Notes: a model not told the origin generated them from the letters alone. A stretch of DNA of 64,000 nucleotides from Gammaproteobacteria bacterium HGW-Gammaproteobacteria-13 (GCA_002840155.1 PGZH01000007.1:124001-188000); one strand, 5' to 3'; positions 34,166 through 43,455 are shown, counted from the stretch's first letter. Numbers and translations are program-made.

Positions 34166-36229
34166 TTGAAGCTGGAACTCAAAAACAGCTTGTCACTTAA
34201 GTTGCTCCGCGTAGTGCTGCTTTCGGCACTGATCGTCGGCGTGGTCTTGAGTCTTGCCCAGATCGTCTTCGACGTTTACAAAACACGTCAGGCAGTGGCC
34301 AACGACGCGCACCGGATTCTCGGCATGTTCCGCGACCCCTCCACCCAGGCGGTTTACAGCCTGGACCGGGAAATGGGCATGCAGGTGATCGAAGGCCTGT
34401 TCCAGCATGAGTCGGTGCGCATGGCCGCCATCGGCCACCCCAACGAGCCGATGCTGGCGGAAAAAGCCCGAGAGCAAGTCGACATCCCCACGCGTTGGCT
34501 GACCGACCCGATCCTTGGTAAAGAACAGAATTTCACCACCCAACTGGTCGGCCGCGGCCCCTACAGCGAATACTACGGCGACCTCAGCATCACCCTCGAC
34601 ACGGCCCCCTACGGCGAGAGCTTTGTCACCAACTCGGTGATCATCTTTATCTCCGGTGTGCTGCGCGCCCTGGCCATGGGTCTGGTGCTGTACCTGGTCT
34701 ATCACTGGCTGCTGACCAAACCGCTGTCGAAGATCATCGAGCACCTGACCAATATCAACCCGGACCGCCCCAGCGAACACAAGTTGCCGATGCTCAAGGG
34801 CAACGAGAAGAACGAACTGGGGCTGTGGATCAATACCGCCAACCAGCTGCTCTCCTCCATCGAACGCAACACCAACCTGCGCCGTGAAGCGGAAAACAGC
34901 CTGCTGCGCATGGCCCAGTACGACTTCCTTACCGGCCTGCCGAACCGTCAGCAGCTGCAACAGCAACTCGACCAGATTATCGAAGACGCCGGCCGCCTAA
35001 ACCGGCGCGTGGCGGTGCTCTGCGTAGGCCTGGATGACTTCAAAGGGATCAACGAACAGTTCAGCTATCAGACCGGCGACCAGCTGCTGCTGGCCCTGTC
35101 CGACCGCTTGCGCAGCCACAGTGGCCGTCTCGGCGCTCTGGCCCGTTTGGGTGGTGACCAGTTCGCCCTGGTGCAGGCCGATATCGAGCAGCCTTACGAG
35201 GCCGCCGAGCTGGCGCAGAGCGTACTCGACGACCTCGACAACCCCTTTATGCTGGACCAGCAGCAAGTGCGCCTACGCGCCACCATCGGCATCACCCTGT
35301 TCCCGGAAGATGGCGACAGCACCGAGAAGCTGCTGCAGAAAGCCGAACAGACCATGACCCTGGCAAAGAGCCGCTCACGCAACCGTTACCAGTTCTATAT
35401 CGCCAGCGTCGACAGCGAAATGCGCCGCCGCCGCGAGCTGGAAAAAGACCTGCGTGACGCCCTGGCGCTTGACCAGCTGCATCTGGTTTACCAACCGCAG
35501 GTCGACTACCGCGACCACAGCGTGGTCGGCGTCGAAGCGCTGCTGCGCTGGCAACATCCGCAACATGGTTTCGTGCCACCGGATCTGTTTATCCCGCTGG
35601 CCGAACAGAACGGCACCATCATCCCGATTGGCGAATGGATTCTCGACCAGACCTGCCGCCAGCTGCGCGAATGGCATGACCAGGGTTTCACCGAGCTGCG
35701 CATGGCGGTCAACCTGTCCACCGTGCAGCTGCACCACGCCGAACTGCCACGGGTGGTCAACAACCTGATGCAGGTCTACCGCCTGCCGCTGCGCAGCCTG
35801 GAACTGGAAGTTACCGAAACCGGCCTGATGGAAGACATCAACACCGCCGCCCAGCACCTGCTCAGCCTGCGTCGCTCCGGTGCGCTGATCGCGATTGATG
35901 ACTTCGGTACCGGCTACTCCTCGCTGAGCTACCTGAAGAGTCTGCCGCTGGACAAGATCAAGATCGACAAGAGCTTCGTACAGGACCTGCTGGAAGACGA
36001 AGACGACGCCACCATCGTGCGCGCCATCATCCAGCTGGGTAAGAGCCTCGGCATGCAGGTCATCGCCGAGGGCGTGGAAACCGTCGAACAGGAGGCTTAC
36101 ATCATCGCTCAGGGTTGTAACGAGGGTCAGGGCTACCTGTACAGCAAGCCGCTGCCGGCCCGCGAGCTGACTGCCTACCTGAAACAGGCGCGTCGACTGA
36201 ACAGCGCCGCAAACCCCGCCACGCTCTAG
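34166..36229 (+). CDS. bifA: cyclic-di-GMP phosphodiesterase BifA
   Basis: A 687-residue inner-membrane c-di-GMP phosphodiesterase that promotes motility and limits biofilm formation. Residues 8-30 and about 150-178 are membrane helices, bracketing a periplasmic domain. The GGDEF-like domain (about 245-410) has GGDQF at residue 328, a degenerate site that in BifA no longer makes c-di-GMP. The EAL domain (about 430-680) carries EALLRW (near 456), DDFGTGYSSLSYLK, and KIDKSFV, with EGVETVEQ. The start is a TTG at 34166 with AAGGAA 7 bases upstream. It is followed by a terminator. P. aeruginosa PA4367 is the orthologue. Confidence 0.93.
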   Translation: MKLELKNSLSLKLLRVVLLSALIVGVVLSLAQIVFDVYKTRQAVANDAHRILGMFRDPSTQAVYSLDREMGMQVIEGLFQHESVRMAAIGHPNEPMLAEKAREQVDIPTRWLTDPILGKEQNFTTQLVGRGPYSEYYGDLSITLDTAPYGESFVTNSVIIFISGVLRALAMGLVLYLVYHWLLTKPLSKIIEHLTNINPDRPSEHKLPMLKGNEKNELGLWINTANQLLSSIERNTNLRREAENSLLRMAQYDFLTGLPNRQQLQQQLDQIIEDAGRLNRRVAVLCVGLDDFKGINEQFSYQTGDQLLLALSDRLRSHSGRLGALARLGGDQFALVQADIEQPYEAAELAQSVLDDLDNPFMLDQQQVRLRATIGITLFPEDGDSTEKLLQKAEQTMTLAKSRSRNRYQFYIASVDSEMRRRRELEKDLRDALALDQLHLVYQPQVDYRDHSVVGVEALLRWQHPQHGFVPPDLFIPLAEQNGTIIPIGEWILDQTCRQLREWHDQGFTELRMAVNLSTVQLHHAELPRVVNNLMQVYRLPLRSLELEVTETGLMEDINTAAQHLLSLRRSGALIAIDDFGTGYSSLSYLKSLPLDKIKIDKSFVQDLLEDEDDATIVRAIIQLGKSLGMQVIAEGVETVEQEAYIIAQGCNEGQGYLYSKPLPARELTAYLKQARRLNSAANPATL

Positions 36230-36242
36230 CGCCGACGCCTAC

Positions 36243-36274
36243 AAAAAAGCCCGCCAAATTTGGCGGGCTTTTTT
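36243..36274. terminator. perfect palindromic terminator after bifA
   Basis: A 32-base perfect palindrome, AAAAAAGCCCGCCAAA and TTTGGCGGGCTTTTTT. It terminates in both directions, serving bifA and the convergent GIDE gene. Confidence 0.9.
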
Positions 36275-36291
36275 ATGCGCGGCGCTTTCAC

Positions 36292-37188
36292 CTAGAAGCT
36301 GTTGATACCGAGCAACCAGGCTGCTGCCAGCGCGCCGGCCAGACACAGCACTACACCGCCAGCTGCCTGCCAGTAGAACTGCCGCACCAGCTCATCCTCG
36401 CCGGCACAGGACAAGATAAACGGCTGCGCCTCACGCGGCTTACTCAGGTGATGCTGCACCGGCTGAGTGCTTTGCCGACGATGCCGATCTTCGGCTTCCA
36501 GGCCCGCAGCCAGCTGTACGCGCTGCCATTCACGCTCATCCAGCTGGCCATTGCCGTCGCTGTCAAAGCGCTGCAGCAGACCGCCGAAGTCGCCCTTCCA
36601 TTCGCGGATTACCGCACCTTGAGCGGCCGACAGATCCAGGCCCTGGCGACCGCCACCGCTGCTGCGAAAATCACCAATGGCGTAAAGCGGCTGGCCGGCA
36701 TGCAAACGTTCTTCGGTATAGCGGTAACGCTCGTCGTTGCTGAACAGCGCACGCCAACCGGTTTTCGCCGCGCCCAGCGGGTGACGCAAGCTGCCTTTCC
36801 AGATTTCACGGGTCAGCGGCCGCACCTGTGCGCCGCGCGGGTCGACCAGGCAGCTGCCGGTGCTGTCGTCGAGTCGCAGCAACGCCTCGCTACTGCCGCT
36901 TTCCAGGGTGCGCCAGCTGCGTTTCTTGCCGTTTGAGGTGTACTCCTCGATCTTGTAACGCCACCACAGGCAGGGCGTATTGGTCAGCGGCCCGAGCAGG
37001 GCAGGCTCGGCGCTGTCATGCAGTACGCCGTAGAACTCGACATAGCCTTGGGCCGCCGAGCGAATCTTCGAGGTCGGCGTATCAAGCAAATGCCGGGCCT
37101 GGGAGAAACGCCGCAAAAACCACCACGCCCCGCCCGCGCTGACTGCCACACTGCAGGCCAGCCCGACAAGCTGTCCTTGAATATCCAC
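36292..37188 (-). CDS. GIDE-domain membrane protein with EF-hand
   Basis: A 298-residue protein with a membrane segment at each end (residues 6-25 and 275-293), so it is anchored to the inner membrane. The region around residues 45-190 resembles the GIDE domain (FYGVLHDSAEPALLGPLTNTPCLWWRYKIEEY). Near residues 207-220, FDSDGNGQLDEREW is a canonical EF-hand loop, suggesting calcium binding. The start is a GTG at 37188, three bases after the lemA stop, so it is coupled to lemA. LemA/GIDE pairs are found in several proteobacteria, perhaps in envelope stress. The eukaryotic ubiquitin ligase activity attached to the name needs a RING domain, which is absent. Confidence 0.75.
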   Translation of the reverse strand: MDIQGQLVGLACSVAVSAGGAWWFLRRFSQARHLLDTPTSKIRSAAQGYVEFYGVLHDSAEPALLGPLTNTPCLWWRYKIEEYTSNGKKRSWRTLESGSSEALLRLDDSTGSCLVDPRGAQVRPLTREIWKGSLRHPLGAAKTGWRALFSNDERYRYTEERLHAGQPLYAIGDFRSSGGGRQGLDLSAAQGAVIREWKGDFGGLLQRFDSDGNGQLDEREWQRVQLAAGLEAEDRHRRQSTQPVQHHLSKPREAQPFILSCAGEDELVRQFYWQAAGGVVLCLAGALAAAWLLGINSF

Positions 37189-37191
37189 GGC

Positions 37192-37764
37192 TTAGCCAAA
37201 CAGCGACTTGAGGTCGACATCGGCTTTTTCGCCTTCGCTGAACTCCAGCAGCGCCGCTTCCTTGAAAGCGAAAGCGCGAGCGACGATCACGTCAGGGAAC
37301 TGCTCGATGCGCACGTTGTTCAGGTTGACCGCCTCGTTGTAAAGCTCGCGGCGGTCGGCAATGCCGTTTTCCAGGCCGCTGATACGCTGCTGCAGATGCT
37401 GGAAGCTCTCGTTGGCTTTCAGTTCCGGGTAGTTCTCGGCCAAGGCAAACAGCTGACCGAGGCCGGCGCGCAGCCCTGTCTCGGCCTTGCCCAGGGCATT
37501 CATGTCACCCTTGGCCTGTGCGCTGGAAACTGCCTGGCGTGCGGCAATCACCGCTTCCAGGGTGCCGCGCTCGTGCTGCATGTATTGCTTGCAGGTTTCC
37601 ACCAGCTTGGGCAATTCCTCATGGCGCTGCTTGAGCATCACATCGATGTTCGACCAGGCCTTGCTCACGCCGTGCTTCAAACGCACCAGCGCGTTGTAGA
37701 GCATCACGGCATACGCCGCGAGGAGGACCAACAGCACAATGATGACAACACTGGTAAGGCTCAT
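37192..37764 (-). CDS. lemA: LemA family protein
   Basis: A 190-residue LemA protein: one N-terminal membrane helix (VVIIVLLVLLAAYAVMLYNAL) followed by a four-helix bundle, with VRLKHGVSKAWSNIDVMLKQRHEELPKL (conserved), NLNNVRIEQFPDVIVARAF and FKEAALLEF. The start at 37764 follows AGGAGTT. LemA proteins sit in the membrane and their molecular function is not known; note that this is not the GacS sensor once called LemA. It is the first gene of a two-gene unit with the GIDE protein and is divergent from the imelysin gene. Confidence 0.9.
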   Translation of the reverse strand: MSLTSVVIIVLLVLLAAYAVMLYNALVRLKHGVSKAWSNIDVMLKQRHEELPKLVETCKQYMQHERGTLEAVIAARQAVSSAQAKGDMNALGKAETGLRAGLGQLFALAENYPELKANESFQHLQQRISGLENGIADRRELYNEAVNLNNVRIEQFPDVIVARAFAFKEAALLEFSEGEKADVDLKSLFG

Positions 37765-37881
37765 GCGGAACTCCTGAGTGGTTCTTGAAGGCAGCTGTGT
37801 GGGCATTTTAGCCGTATCAAATGGCCCAATCGCAGAGTTTGCCCACAGCTTGCGGTGAAAAAGCTGCATTGACCCTTTGCG

Positions 37882-37900
37882 CAAAATGAAAATCTTTCGC
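37882..37900 (+). promoter_or_regulatory. Fur-box-like site upstream of imelysin gene 1
   Basis: The 19-mer CAAAATGAAAATCTTTCGC matches the Fur consensus GATAATGATAATCATTATC at 13 of 19 positions by my count. It is 65-80 bases before the imelysin ATG at 37965. Confidence 0.5.
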
Positions 37901-37964
37901 ATTATGTTTCGGCTTTTGTACCCGCGCGCGTGGGTGCTTACTCTCACCAGCAAAGGATTCCGCC

Positions 37965-39299
37965 ATGCTTCGTATGCCCCTGGCCTCTGCCAGCCTGCTT
38001 GCCATCGCCATTTCACTCGCCGGTTGCGGTGAAGACAAAGCGCCAGCCAGCCAAGCCGCCGCACCTGCTGCCAGCAGCGCCAGCGCCCCGGCAGCAGCCA
38101 CCAGCCAAGTCGATGAAGCCGCCAGCAAAGCTGTGGTCAGCCACTACGCAGACCTGGCCCTGGCCGTATTCAGCGACGCCGCCAGCACTGGCAAAACCCT
38201 GCAAGCAGCCGTAGACGCCCTGCTCGCCAACCCGAATGACGACACCCTGAAAGCCGCCCGCGAAGCCTGGCTGGCAGCCCGTGTGCCGTATATGCAAAGT
38301 GAAGTGTTCCGCTTCGGCAACGCCGTGGTCGACGATTGGGAAGGCCAGCTGAACGCCTGGCCGCTGGACGAAGGCCTGATCGACTACGTTGCCGCCGATT
38401 ACCAGCACGCCCTGGGCAACCCAGGCGCGCAGGCCAACATCATCGCCAACACCGAGATCCAGGTCGGCGAAGACAAGCTCGATGTCAGCACCATCACCCC
38501 GGAGCTGCTGGCCAGCCTGAATGAACTGGGCGGCTCCGAAGCCAACGTCGCCACCGGCTACCATGCCATCGAATTCCTCCTCTGGGGCCAAGACCTCAAC
38601 GGCAGCGGCCCAGGTGCCGGCGAGCGCCCAGCCAGCGATTATGTGGTGGGTGAAGGCGCCACTGGCGGCAACAACGAGCGCCGTCGCGCCTTCCTCAAGG
38701 CTGCCACCGACCTGCTGGTCAGCGACCTCGATGCAATGGTCGGCGAATGGCAAGCCGGCAAAACCGACAACTACCGCGCCACGCTGGAAGCTGACACTGC
38801 TGAAAACGGCCTGCGCAAGATGCTCTTCGGCATGGGCAGCCTGTCCCTCGGCGAACTGGCCGGCGAGCGTATGAAGGTCGCACTGGAAGCCAACTCCACC
38901 GAAGACGAGCACGACTGCTTCAGCGACAACACCCACAACTCGCACTTCTACAACGGCAAAGGTATTCGCAACGTCTACCTGGGCGAGTACAAGAAGGTCG
39001 ACGGAACCACCCTGACCGGCCCAAGCCTGTCGTCGCTGGTGGCCAAGGTTGACACCGCCGCTGACAGCACCCTGAAAGCCGATCTCGAAGCAACCGAAGG
39101 CAAGCTGCAGGCGCTGGTCGACAGCGCGAACAACGGCAAGCACTTCGATCAGCTGATCGCCGCCGACAACGCCGAAGGCCAGCAGATCGTTCGTGATGCC
39201 ATTGCTGCTCTGGTCAAGCAGACCGGCGCAATCGAACAAGCCGCCGGCAAGCTGGGTATCAGTGATCTGAATCCGGATACCGCCGACCACAGCTTCTAA
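37965..39299 (+). CDS. icmP: imelysin family lipoprotein (IcmP/IrpA-like)
   Basis: A 444-residue envelope protein with a lipobox (LAGC at about residue 22) after a signal sequence, then an Ala/Ser-rich linker of about 30 residues and the imelysin domain. The diagnostic GxHxxE motif is GYHAIEF near residue 198, followed by LLWGQDLNGSG. In P. aeruginosa the orthologue (PA4370) was called an insulin-cleaving metalloprotease, but imelysins are more likely periplasmic iron/haem-handling proteins, and GxHxxE fits a metal-binding site. It is in a separate transcription unit with its own terminator at 39347. A Fur-like box lies upstream. Confidence 0.88.
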   Translation: MLRMPLASASLLAIAISLAGCGEDKAPASQAAAPAASSASAPAAATSQVDEAASKAVVSHYADLALAVFSDAASTGKTLQAAVDALLANPNDDTLKAAREAWLAARVPYMQSEVFRFGNAVVDDWEGQLNAWPLDEGLIDYVAADYQHALGNPGAQANIIANTEIQVGEDKLDVSTITPELLASLNELGGSEANVATGYHAIEFLLWGQDLNGSGPGAGERPASDYVVGEGATGGNNERRRAFLKAATDLLVSDLDAMVGEWQAGKTDNYRATLEADTAENGLRKMLFGMGSLSLGELAGERMKVALEANSTEDEHDCFSDNTHNSHFYNGKGIRNVYLGEYKKVDGTTLTGPSLSSLVAKVDTAADSTLKADLEATEGKLQALVDSANNGKHFDQLIAADNAEGQQIVRDAIAALVKQTGAIEQAAGKLGISDLNPDTADHSF

Positions 39300-39346
39300 G
39301 CTGCGTAGGACTTGCTGCGACTCACGAAGTCCTGGCGTGTAGTGAT

Positions 39347-39384
39347 GAAAAAGCCGCGACTCCTTACCCGAGTCGCGGCTTTTT
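39347..39384. terminator. Rho-independent terminator after imelysin gene 1
   Basis: AAAAAGCCGCGACT and AGTCGCGGCTTTTT form a 14-bp stem with a 9-base loop and T-tail. Confidence 0.85.
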
Positions 39385-39413
39385 TACGCCAGCCATTTTT
39401 ATGGCGAGAAGGA

Positions 39414-39475
39414 TGTGGGAGGGGCTTCAGCCGCGACAACCAGCGCCGAAGCTCGCCGCTGAAGCGCCTCCCACA
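39414..39475. repeat. REP-like hairpin 2
   Basis: TGTGGGAGGGGCTTCAGCC and CGCTGAAGCGCCTCCCACA are long near-perfect arms. It belongs to the same family as the hairpin at 22442 and lies between the imelysin gene terminator and the next operon. Confidence 0.75.
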
Positions 39476-39592
39476 GTGGATCGTTGGCTGGCCCCGATCA
39501 CGGCCGAGCACGCCCCTACAGGGCCGAAATCGCCGACAACAGTCAGCTCGGATATAGCCTTTTTTGGCACCCTGCGACCTTTGACCACCAGC

Positions 39593-39611
39593 GATAATGC
39601 AAATCTGTCTT
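39593..39611 (+). promoter_or_regulatory. Fur-box-like site upstream of the DUF1111 operon
   Basis: GATAATGCAAATCTGTCTT matches the Fur consensus at 13 of 19 positions, with the first seven identical. It lies 62-80 bases before the ATG at 39673. Confidence 0.5.
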
Positions 39612-39672
39612 ATTTAAAACGGGCCAGGCTGTTAAGATCAGCCGCCTGTTTTTCTGTTGCGGATGTCCTTTC

Positions 39673-41088
39673 ATGTTTGCCCCGCATCGCATTGCGCTGC
39701 TGTTGGCCTTGGGCCTGAGCCTGGTCGCCTGCGATAAGACTCCCCAGTTCACCCAAGCCGAGCCCGGCGAAGCCCTGTCCGCAGGCAGCACCACCGTGCG
39801 CAAGGCTGACCAGAACGCTTTCTCCCTGCCCTCCGCCAACCTGTCGCCGTCACGCCGCCTGGATTTCAGCGTCGGCAACAGCTTCTTCCGCAACCCCTGG
39901 GTTACCGCCCCCGCCACCACCACCGCGCGTGACGGCCTAGGCCCGCTGTTCAACACCAACGCCTGCCAGAACTGCCATATCAAGGACGGCCGCGGCCATC
40001 CGCCGGCGCCTGACGCGATCAGTTCGGTGTCGATGTTGGTGCGCCTGTCGATTCCAGCGCGCAGCGAACACGCCGCAATCATCCAGCGCCTCGGCGTGCT
40101 GGCCGAGCCCACCTACGGCGCTCAGCTGCAGGACATGGCCAACCCGGGCGTCGCGCCCGAGGGCAAGGTGCGCGTCAGTTACAGCACGCAGCTGCTCAGC
40201 TTTGCCGATGGCACCCAGGTCGAGCTGCGCCAACCCAGCCTGGAAATCAGCCAGCTCGGTTATGGTGCCCTGCATCCCGACACGCTGTTTTCCGCGCGCA
40301 TCGCCCCGCCGATGATTGGCCTTGGCCTGCTCGAAGCCATTCCCGAAGCGGCCATCCTGGCCAATGCCGACCCGGATGACCGCAATGGTGATGGCATTTC
40401 CGGTCGCGCCAACCAGGTCTGGGACCGCGAACAACAACGCACGGTGCTCGGTCGTTTCGGCTGGAAAGCTGGACAACCAACCCTCAACCAGCAGAACGCC
40501 GAAGCCTTTGCCAATGACATGGGCCTGACCAGCGGCCTAATCAGCCAGGACAACTGCACCGAGGCACAGACGGACTGCCGCAGCGCGCCCCATGGCGGCG
40601 AGCCCGAGGTCAGCGACAATATCCTCGCCAGTGTGCTGTTCTACACCCGCAACCTCGGCGTACCCGCGCGTCGTGGCGCAGACACGCCGCAGGTGCTGGC
40701 TGGCAAGAACCTGTTCTACCAGGCTGGTTGCCAGGGCTGCCATACCCCGCAGTTCACCACCGCCAGTGACGCCGCCGAACCCGAACTGGCCAATCAGCTG
40801 ATTCGCCCCTACAGCGACTTGCTGCTGCATGACATGGGCGAAGGCCTGGCTGACAATCGCCCGGAATTTCTCGCCAGCGGCCGCGAATGGCGCACCCCGC
40901 CACTCTGGGGCATCGGTCTGACCGAAACAGTCAACGGTCACACCCAGTTCCTGCATGACGGCCGCGCGCGCAACCTGCTGGAGGCCATCCTCTGGCACGG
41001 CGGTGAAGCCGAAGCAGCCAAGCAGCAGGTACTGACTTTCAATGCCGATGAGCGCAGCGCGCTGTTGGCTTTTCTGAATTCCTTGTAA
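39673..41088 (+). CDS. di-haem DUF1111 oxidoreductase lipoprotein
   Basis: A 471-residue lipoprotein (signal ALLLALGLSLVAC, lipobox LVAC) of the DUF1111 di-haem family. Two haem-attachment sites are visible: CQNCH near residue 97 and CQGCH near residue 354, each in a cytochrome-c-like context (NACQNCHIKDGRGH; FYQAGCQGCHTPQF). It is probably a periplasmic thiol or electron-transfer oxidoreductase. It is the first gene of a three-gene operon with a second imelysin (gap 10) and DUF1513 (gap 3). The neighbours suggest it moves electrons for metal reduction during uptake, but this is inferred. Confidence 0.88.
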   Translation: MFAPHRIALLLALGLSLVACDKTPQFTQAEPGEALSAGSTTVRKADQNAFSLPSANLSPSRRLDFSVGNSFFRNPWVTAPATTTARDGLGPLFNTNACQNCHIKDGRGHPPAPDAISSVSMLVRLSIPARSEHAAIIQRLGVLAEPTYGAQLQDMANPGVAPEGKVRVSYSTQLLSFADGTQVELRQPSLEISQLGYGALHPDTLFSARIAPPMIGLGLLEAIPEAAILANADPDDRNGDGISGRANQVWDREQQRTVLGRFGWKAGQPTLNQQNAEAFANDMGLTSGLISQDNCTEAQTDCRSAPHGGEPEVSDNILASVLFYTRNLGVPARRGADTPQVLAGKNLFYQAGCQGCHTPQFTTASDAAEPELANQLIRPYSDLLLHDMGEGLADNRPEFLASGREWRTPPLWGIGLTETVNGHTQFLHDGRARNLLEAILWHGGEAEAAKQQVLTFNADERSALLAFLNSL

Positions 41089-41098
41089 GGAGCTGCAG

Positions 41099-42160
41099 AT
41101 GATCCGCTCACCCCTCACGCTTGCCCTGCTCAGCCTCACCCTCAGCGCCTGCAGCCCAAGCGATCCGCAGCAGCAGGTCAGCCGTGCGCTCACCGATGGC
41201 GTGTTGCTGCCGATCTACAGCGCCTGGAGCGAAGCCGACCGCCAACTGGCCGTCAGCGGCCAGGCCTTCTGCACGGGCCAGCAGAACCTCGCCGAGGCCC
41301 GCCAAGCCTTCGCCAGTGCGCAAAGCGCCTGGGCTGCCGTGCAACCGGTGGCCTTCGGCCCACTGGCGGAAGGCAACCGCGCCTGGCAGGTGCAGTTCTG
41401 GCCGGACAAGAAGAACCTGGTAGCGCGTCAGGTCGAAGCACTGGTCAACAGCAAACCCGAGCTGACTCCGGCCGATCTGGATAAATCCAGCGTGGTGGTG
41501 CAAGGCCTGACCGCCTATGAATACCTGCTGTTCGATCCAGCCATCGACCTGAGCGTCGCCGAACAGAAAACCCGCTACTGCCCGCTGATCGTCGCCATCG
41601 GTCAACACCAGCAAGTGCTGGCCGCCGATGTGCTGAGCCAGTGGCAAGCCAAGGACGGCATGGCCGCCCTGCTGAAAAACTTTCCCAACGCGCGCTACGC
41701 CGAAGCACCAGAAGCGGTAGCGGAACTGCTGCGCACCCAGGTCAGCGCCATCGACGGGCTGAAGAAGAAACTCGGCACGCCACTCGGCCGCCAGAGCAAA
41801 GGCCAGCCGCAGCCCTATCAGGCCGAAGCCTGGCGCAGCAAAGCCAGCCTGGCCAACCTCGCTGCCAGCCTGGCCAGCGCCGAACGCATCTGGCTGGGCG
41901 CCGAACAGGACGGCATCCAGGCGCTGCTTGGCAGTGATCAAAACGCGCTGAAACAACGCATCAACGCCGCCTACAGCGACACCCGCCAGCGCCTGGCCGC
42001 CGCCCAGCGCCCGCTCGGCGAACTGCTTGGCGATGAGGCCGGCCGCACCGAGGTCAACGCCCTGTACGACAGCCTGAATGTGCTGCACCGCCTGCATGAA
42101 GGCGAGCTGGCGAAAGTGCTGGGTATCCAGCTGGGCTTTAACGCCCATGACGGCGACTAA
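41099..42160 (+). CDS. second imelysin family lipoprotein
   Basis: A 353-residue protein with a signal and lipobox (LSLTLSAC) followed by an imelysin domain. Compared with gene 1 (37965) the GxHxxE motif is not obvious (the central region reads VVQGLTAYEYLLFDP, with an AYEYLL block in its place), so the metal site may differ or be absent. It lies 10 bases after DUF1111 and 3 before DUF1513 and shares their transcript. Paired imelysins around a DUF1111 gene suggest two subunits of one envelope complex. PA4372 is the P. aeruginosa equivalent, from memory. Confidence 0.82.
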   Translation: MIRSPLTLALLSLTLSACSPSDPQQQVSRALTDGVLLPIYSAWSEADRQLAVSGQAFCTGQQNLAEARQAFASAQSAWAAVQPVAFGPLAEGNRAWQVQFWPDKKNLVARQVEALVNSKPELTPADLDKSSVVVQGLTAYEYLLFDPAIDLSVAEQKTRYCPLIVAIGQHQQVLAADVLSQWQAKDGMAALLKNFPNARYAEAPEAVAELLRTQVSAIDGLKKKLGTPLGRQSKGQPQPYQAEAWRSKASLANLAASLASAERIWLGAEQDGIQALLGSDQNALKQRINAAYSDTRQRLAAAQRPLGELLGDEAGRTEVNALYDSLNVLHRLHEGELAKVLGIQLGFNAHDGD

Positions 42161-42163
42161 AGC

Positions 42164-43264
42164 ATGCAGATCAATCGTAGAGCATTCCTCGGTCTCACCG
42201 GCGCGGCGCTGGCCGCCAGCGCCCTAGGTGGCTGGACATTGATGCACAGCGGCGCGCAGCCGCTGCTGCTATCGGCGCGCAATGACAACGCTGGCAAACA
42301 CTTTGCGGTGGGTTACCGGCTGGATGGCAGCCAGGTGTTTGCCACCCAGGTCAACGAGCGCTGCCACGATGTGATCGGTCATCCATTTCTGCCGATGGCA
42401 CTGTATGTCGGCCGTCGCCCGAGCACCCAGAGCTACCTGATCGACACCCGCGACGGCCGCCTGCTGCAGACCCTGAATACGCCCAAGCAGCGCCACTTCT
42501 ACGGCCATGCGGTGTTCCACAAGGACGGCGAATGGCTGTACGCCACCGAGAACGACACCGCCGATCCCGGTCGCGGCGTACTCGGCGTCTATCGCCTACA
42601 AGGTGAACAGTTGCTGCGCAGCAGCGAGCTGTCGACCCACGGCATCGGCCCGCACCAGCTGCTCTGGCTGCCGGATGGCGAAACCCTGGCGGTGGCCAAT
42701 GGCGGCATCCGCACCGAAGCCGACAGCCGGGTGGAAATGAACCTCGACGCCATGGACTCCAGCCTGGTGCTGCTGCGCCGCGACGGCAGCCTGCTCAGCC
42801 AGGAGCAGCTGCCCGAACGAATGAACAGCGTGCGCCATATGGCGGTGGCCAGCGACGGCACCCTGGTGACCGGCCAGCAATATATGGGCGAGATCAGCGA
42901 TGTGGTGCCGCTGCTGGCGATCAAGCGCCCTGGCCAGCCCTTCCAGCACTTCCCGGTGGCCGATGCGCAGCGCCAGCTGATGAACCAGTACACCGCCAGC
43001 GTGGCGATCCACAGCGAGCTGCGCCTGCTGGCGCTGACCGCACCGCGCGGCAACCGGGTATTTATCTGGGACCTGGACAGCGCCGAACTGCGCCTGGATG
43101 CGCCCCTGGCCGACTGCGCCGGAGTGGGCGCGGTGGCTGAAGGCTTTGTGGTCAGCAGTGGCGTCGGCCGTTGCCGCCTGTACGACTGCCGCAGCGCCCA
43201 GATCAGCAGCCAGCCCCTGCAACTCCCCGCCGGCCTGTGGGACAACCACCTGCGCCTGGTCTAA
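42164..43264 (+). CDS. DUF1513 beta-propeller-like envelope protein
   Basis: A 366-residue DUF1513 protein. The N-terminus has a Tat-like twin-arginine signal (INRRAFLGLTGAALAASAL), so it is probably exported folded. The rest has repeated WD/NHL-like strands (GYRLDGSQVFAT, HAVFHKDGEWLYATENDT, PHQLLWLPDGETLAVANGG, VRHMAVASDGTLVTGQQY), which suggests a beta-propeller. It ends the three-gene operon, starting three bases after the second imelysin. Its ligand is unknown; a scaffold or metal-binding role is likely given its neighbours. PA4373 is the P. aeruginosa equivalent, from memory. Confidence 0.82.
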   Translation: MQINRRAFLGLTGAALAASALGGWTLMHSGAQPLLLSARNDNAGKHFAVGYRLDGSQVFATQVNERCHDVIGHPFLPMALYVGRRPSTQSYLIDTRDGRLLQTLNTPKQRHFYGHAVFHKDGEWLYATENDTADPGRGVLGVYRLQGEQLLRSSELSTHGIGPHQLLWLPDGETLAVANGGIRTEADSRVEMNLDAMDSSLVLLRRDGSLLSQEQLPERMNSVRHMAVASDGTLVTGQQYMGEISDVVPLLAIKRPGQPFQHFPVADAQRQLMNQYTASVAIHSELRLLALTAPRGNRVFIWDLDSAELRLDAPLADCAGVGAVAEGFVVSSGVGRCRLYDCRSAQISSQPLQLPAGLWDNHLRLV

Positions 43265-43455
43265 GCGCCCCAGCGCTGAATCTGTAATACGCCTGCGGCA
43301 CGCTAAAGAACGCTGCCGCAGAGCCGATCTATACTCCTAGCTAGCCGTTGCTTCCAGGCACCCGGCCCAGCCGATACCAGTCGATAGGGATCTTCGCAGT
43401 TAGGGCGCGTTCTGCGTCACTGGCATCCCGCCTTCCACACTCAGGGGTATCACCC

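Noticed and set aside
36292-37188. E3 ubiquitin ligase function for the GIDE-domain protein
   Set aside because: No RING zinc ligands are present in this bacterial protein.
38013-39290. 425-residue frame on the minus strand opposite imelysin gene 1
   Set aside because: It lacks a start site and family features, whereas the imelysin has a lipobox and GxHxxE.
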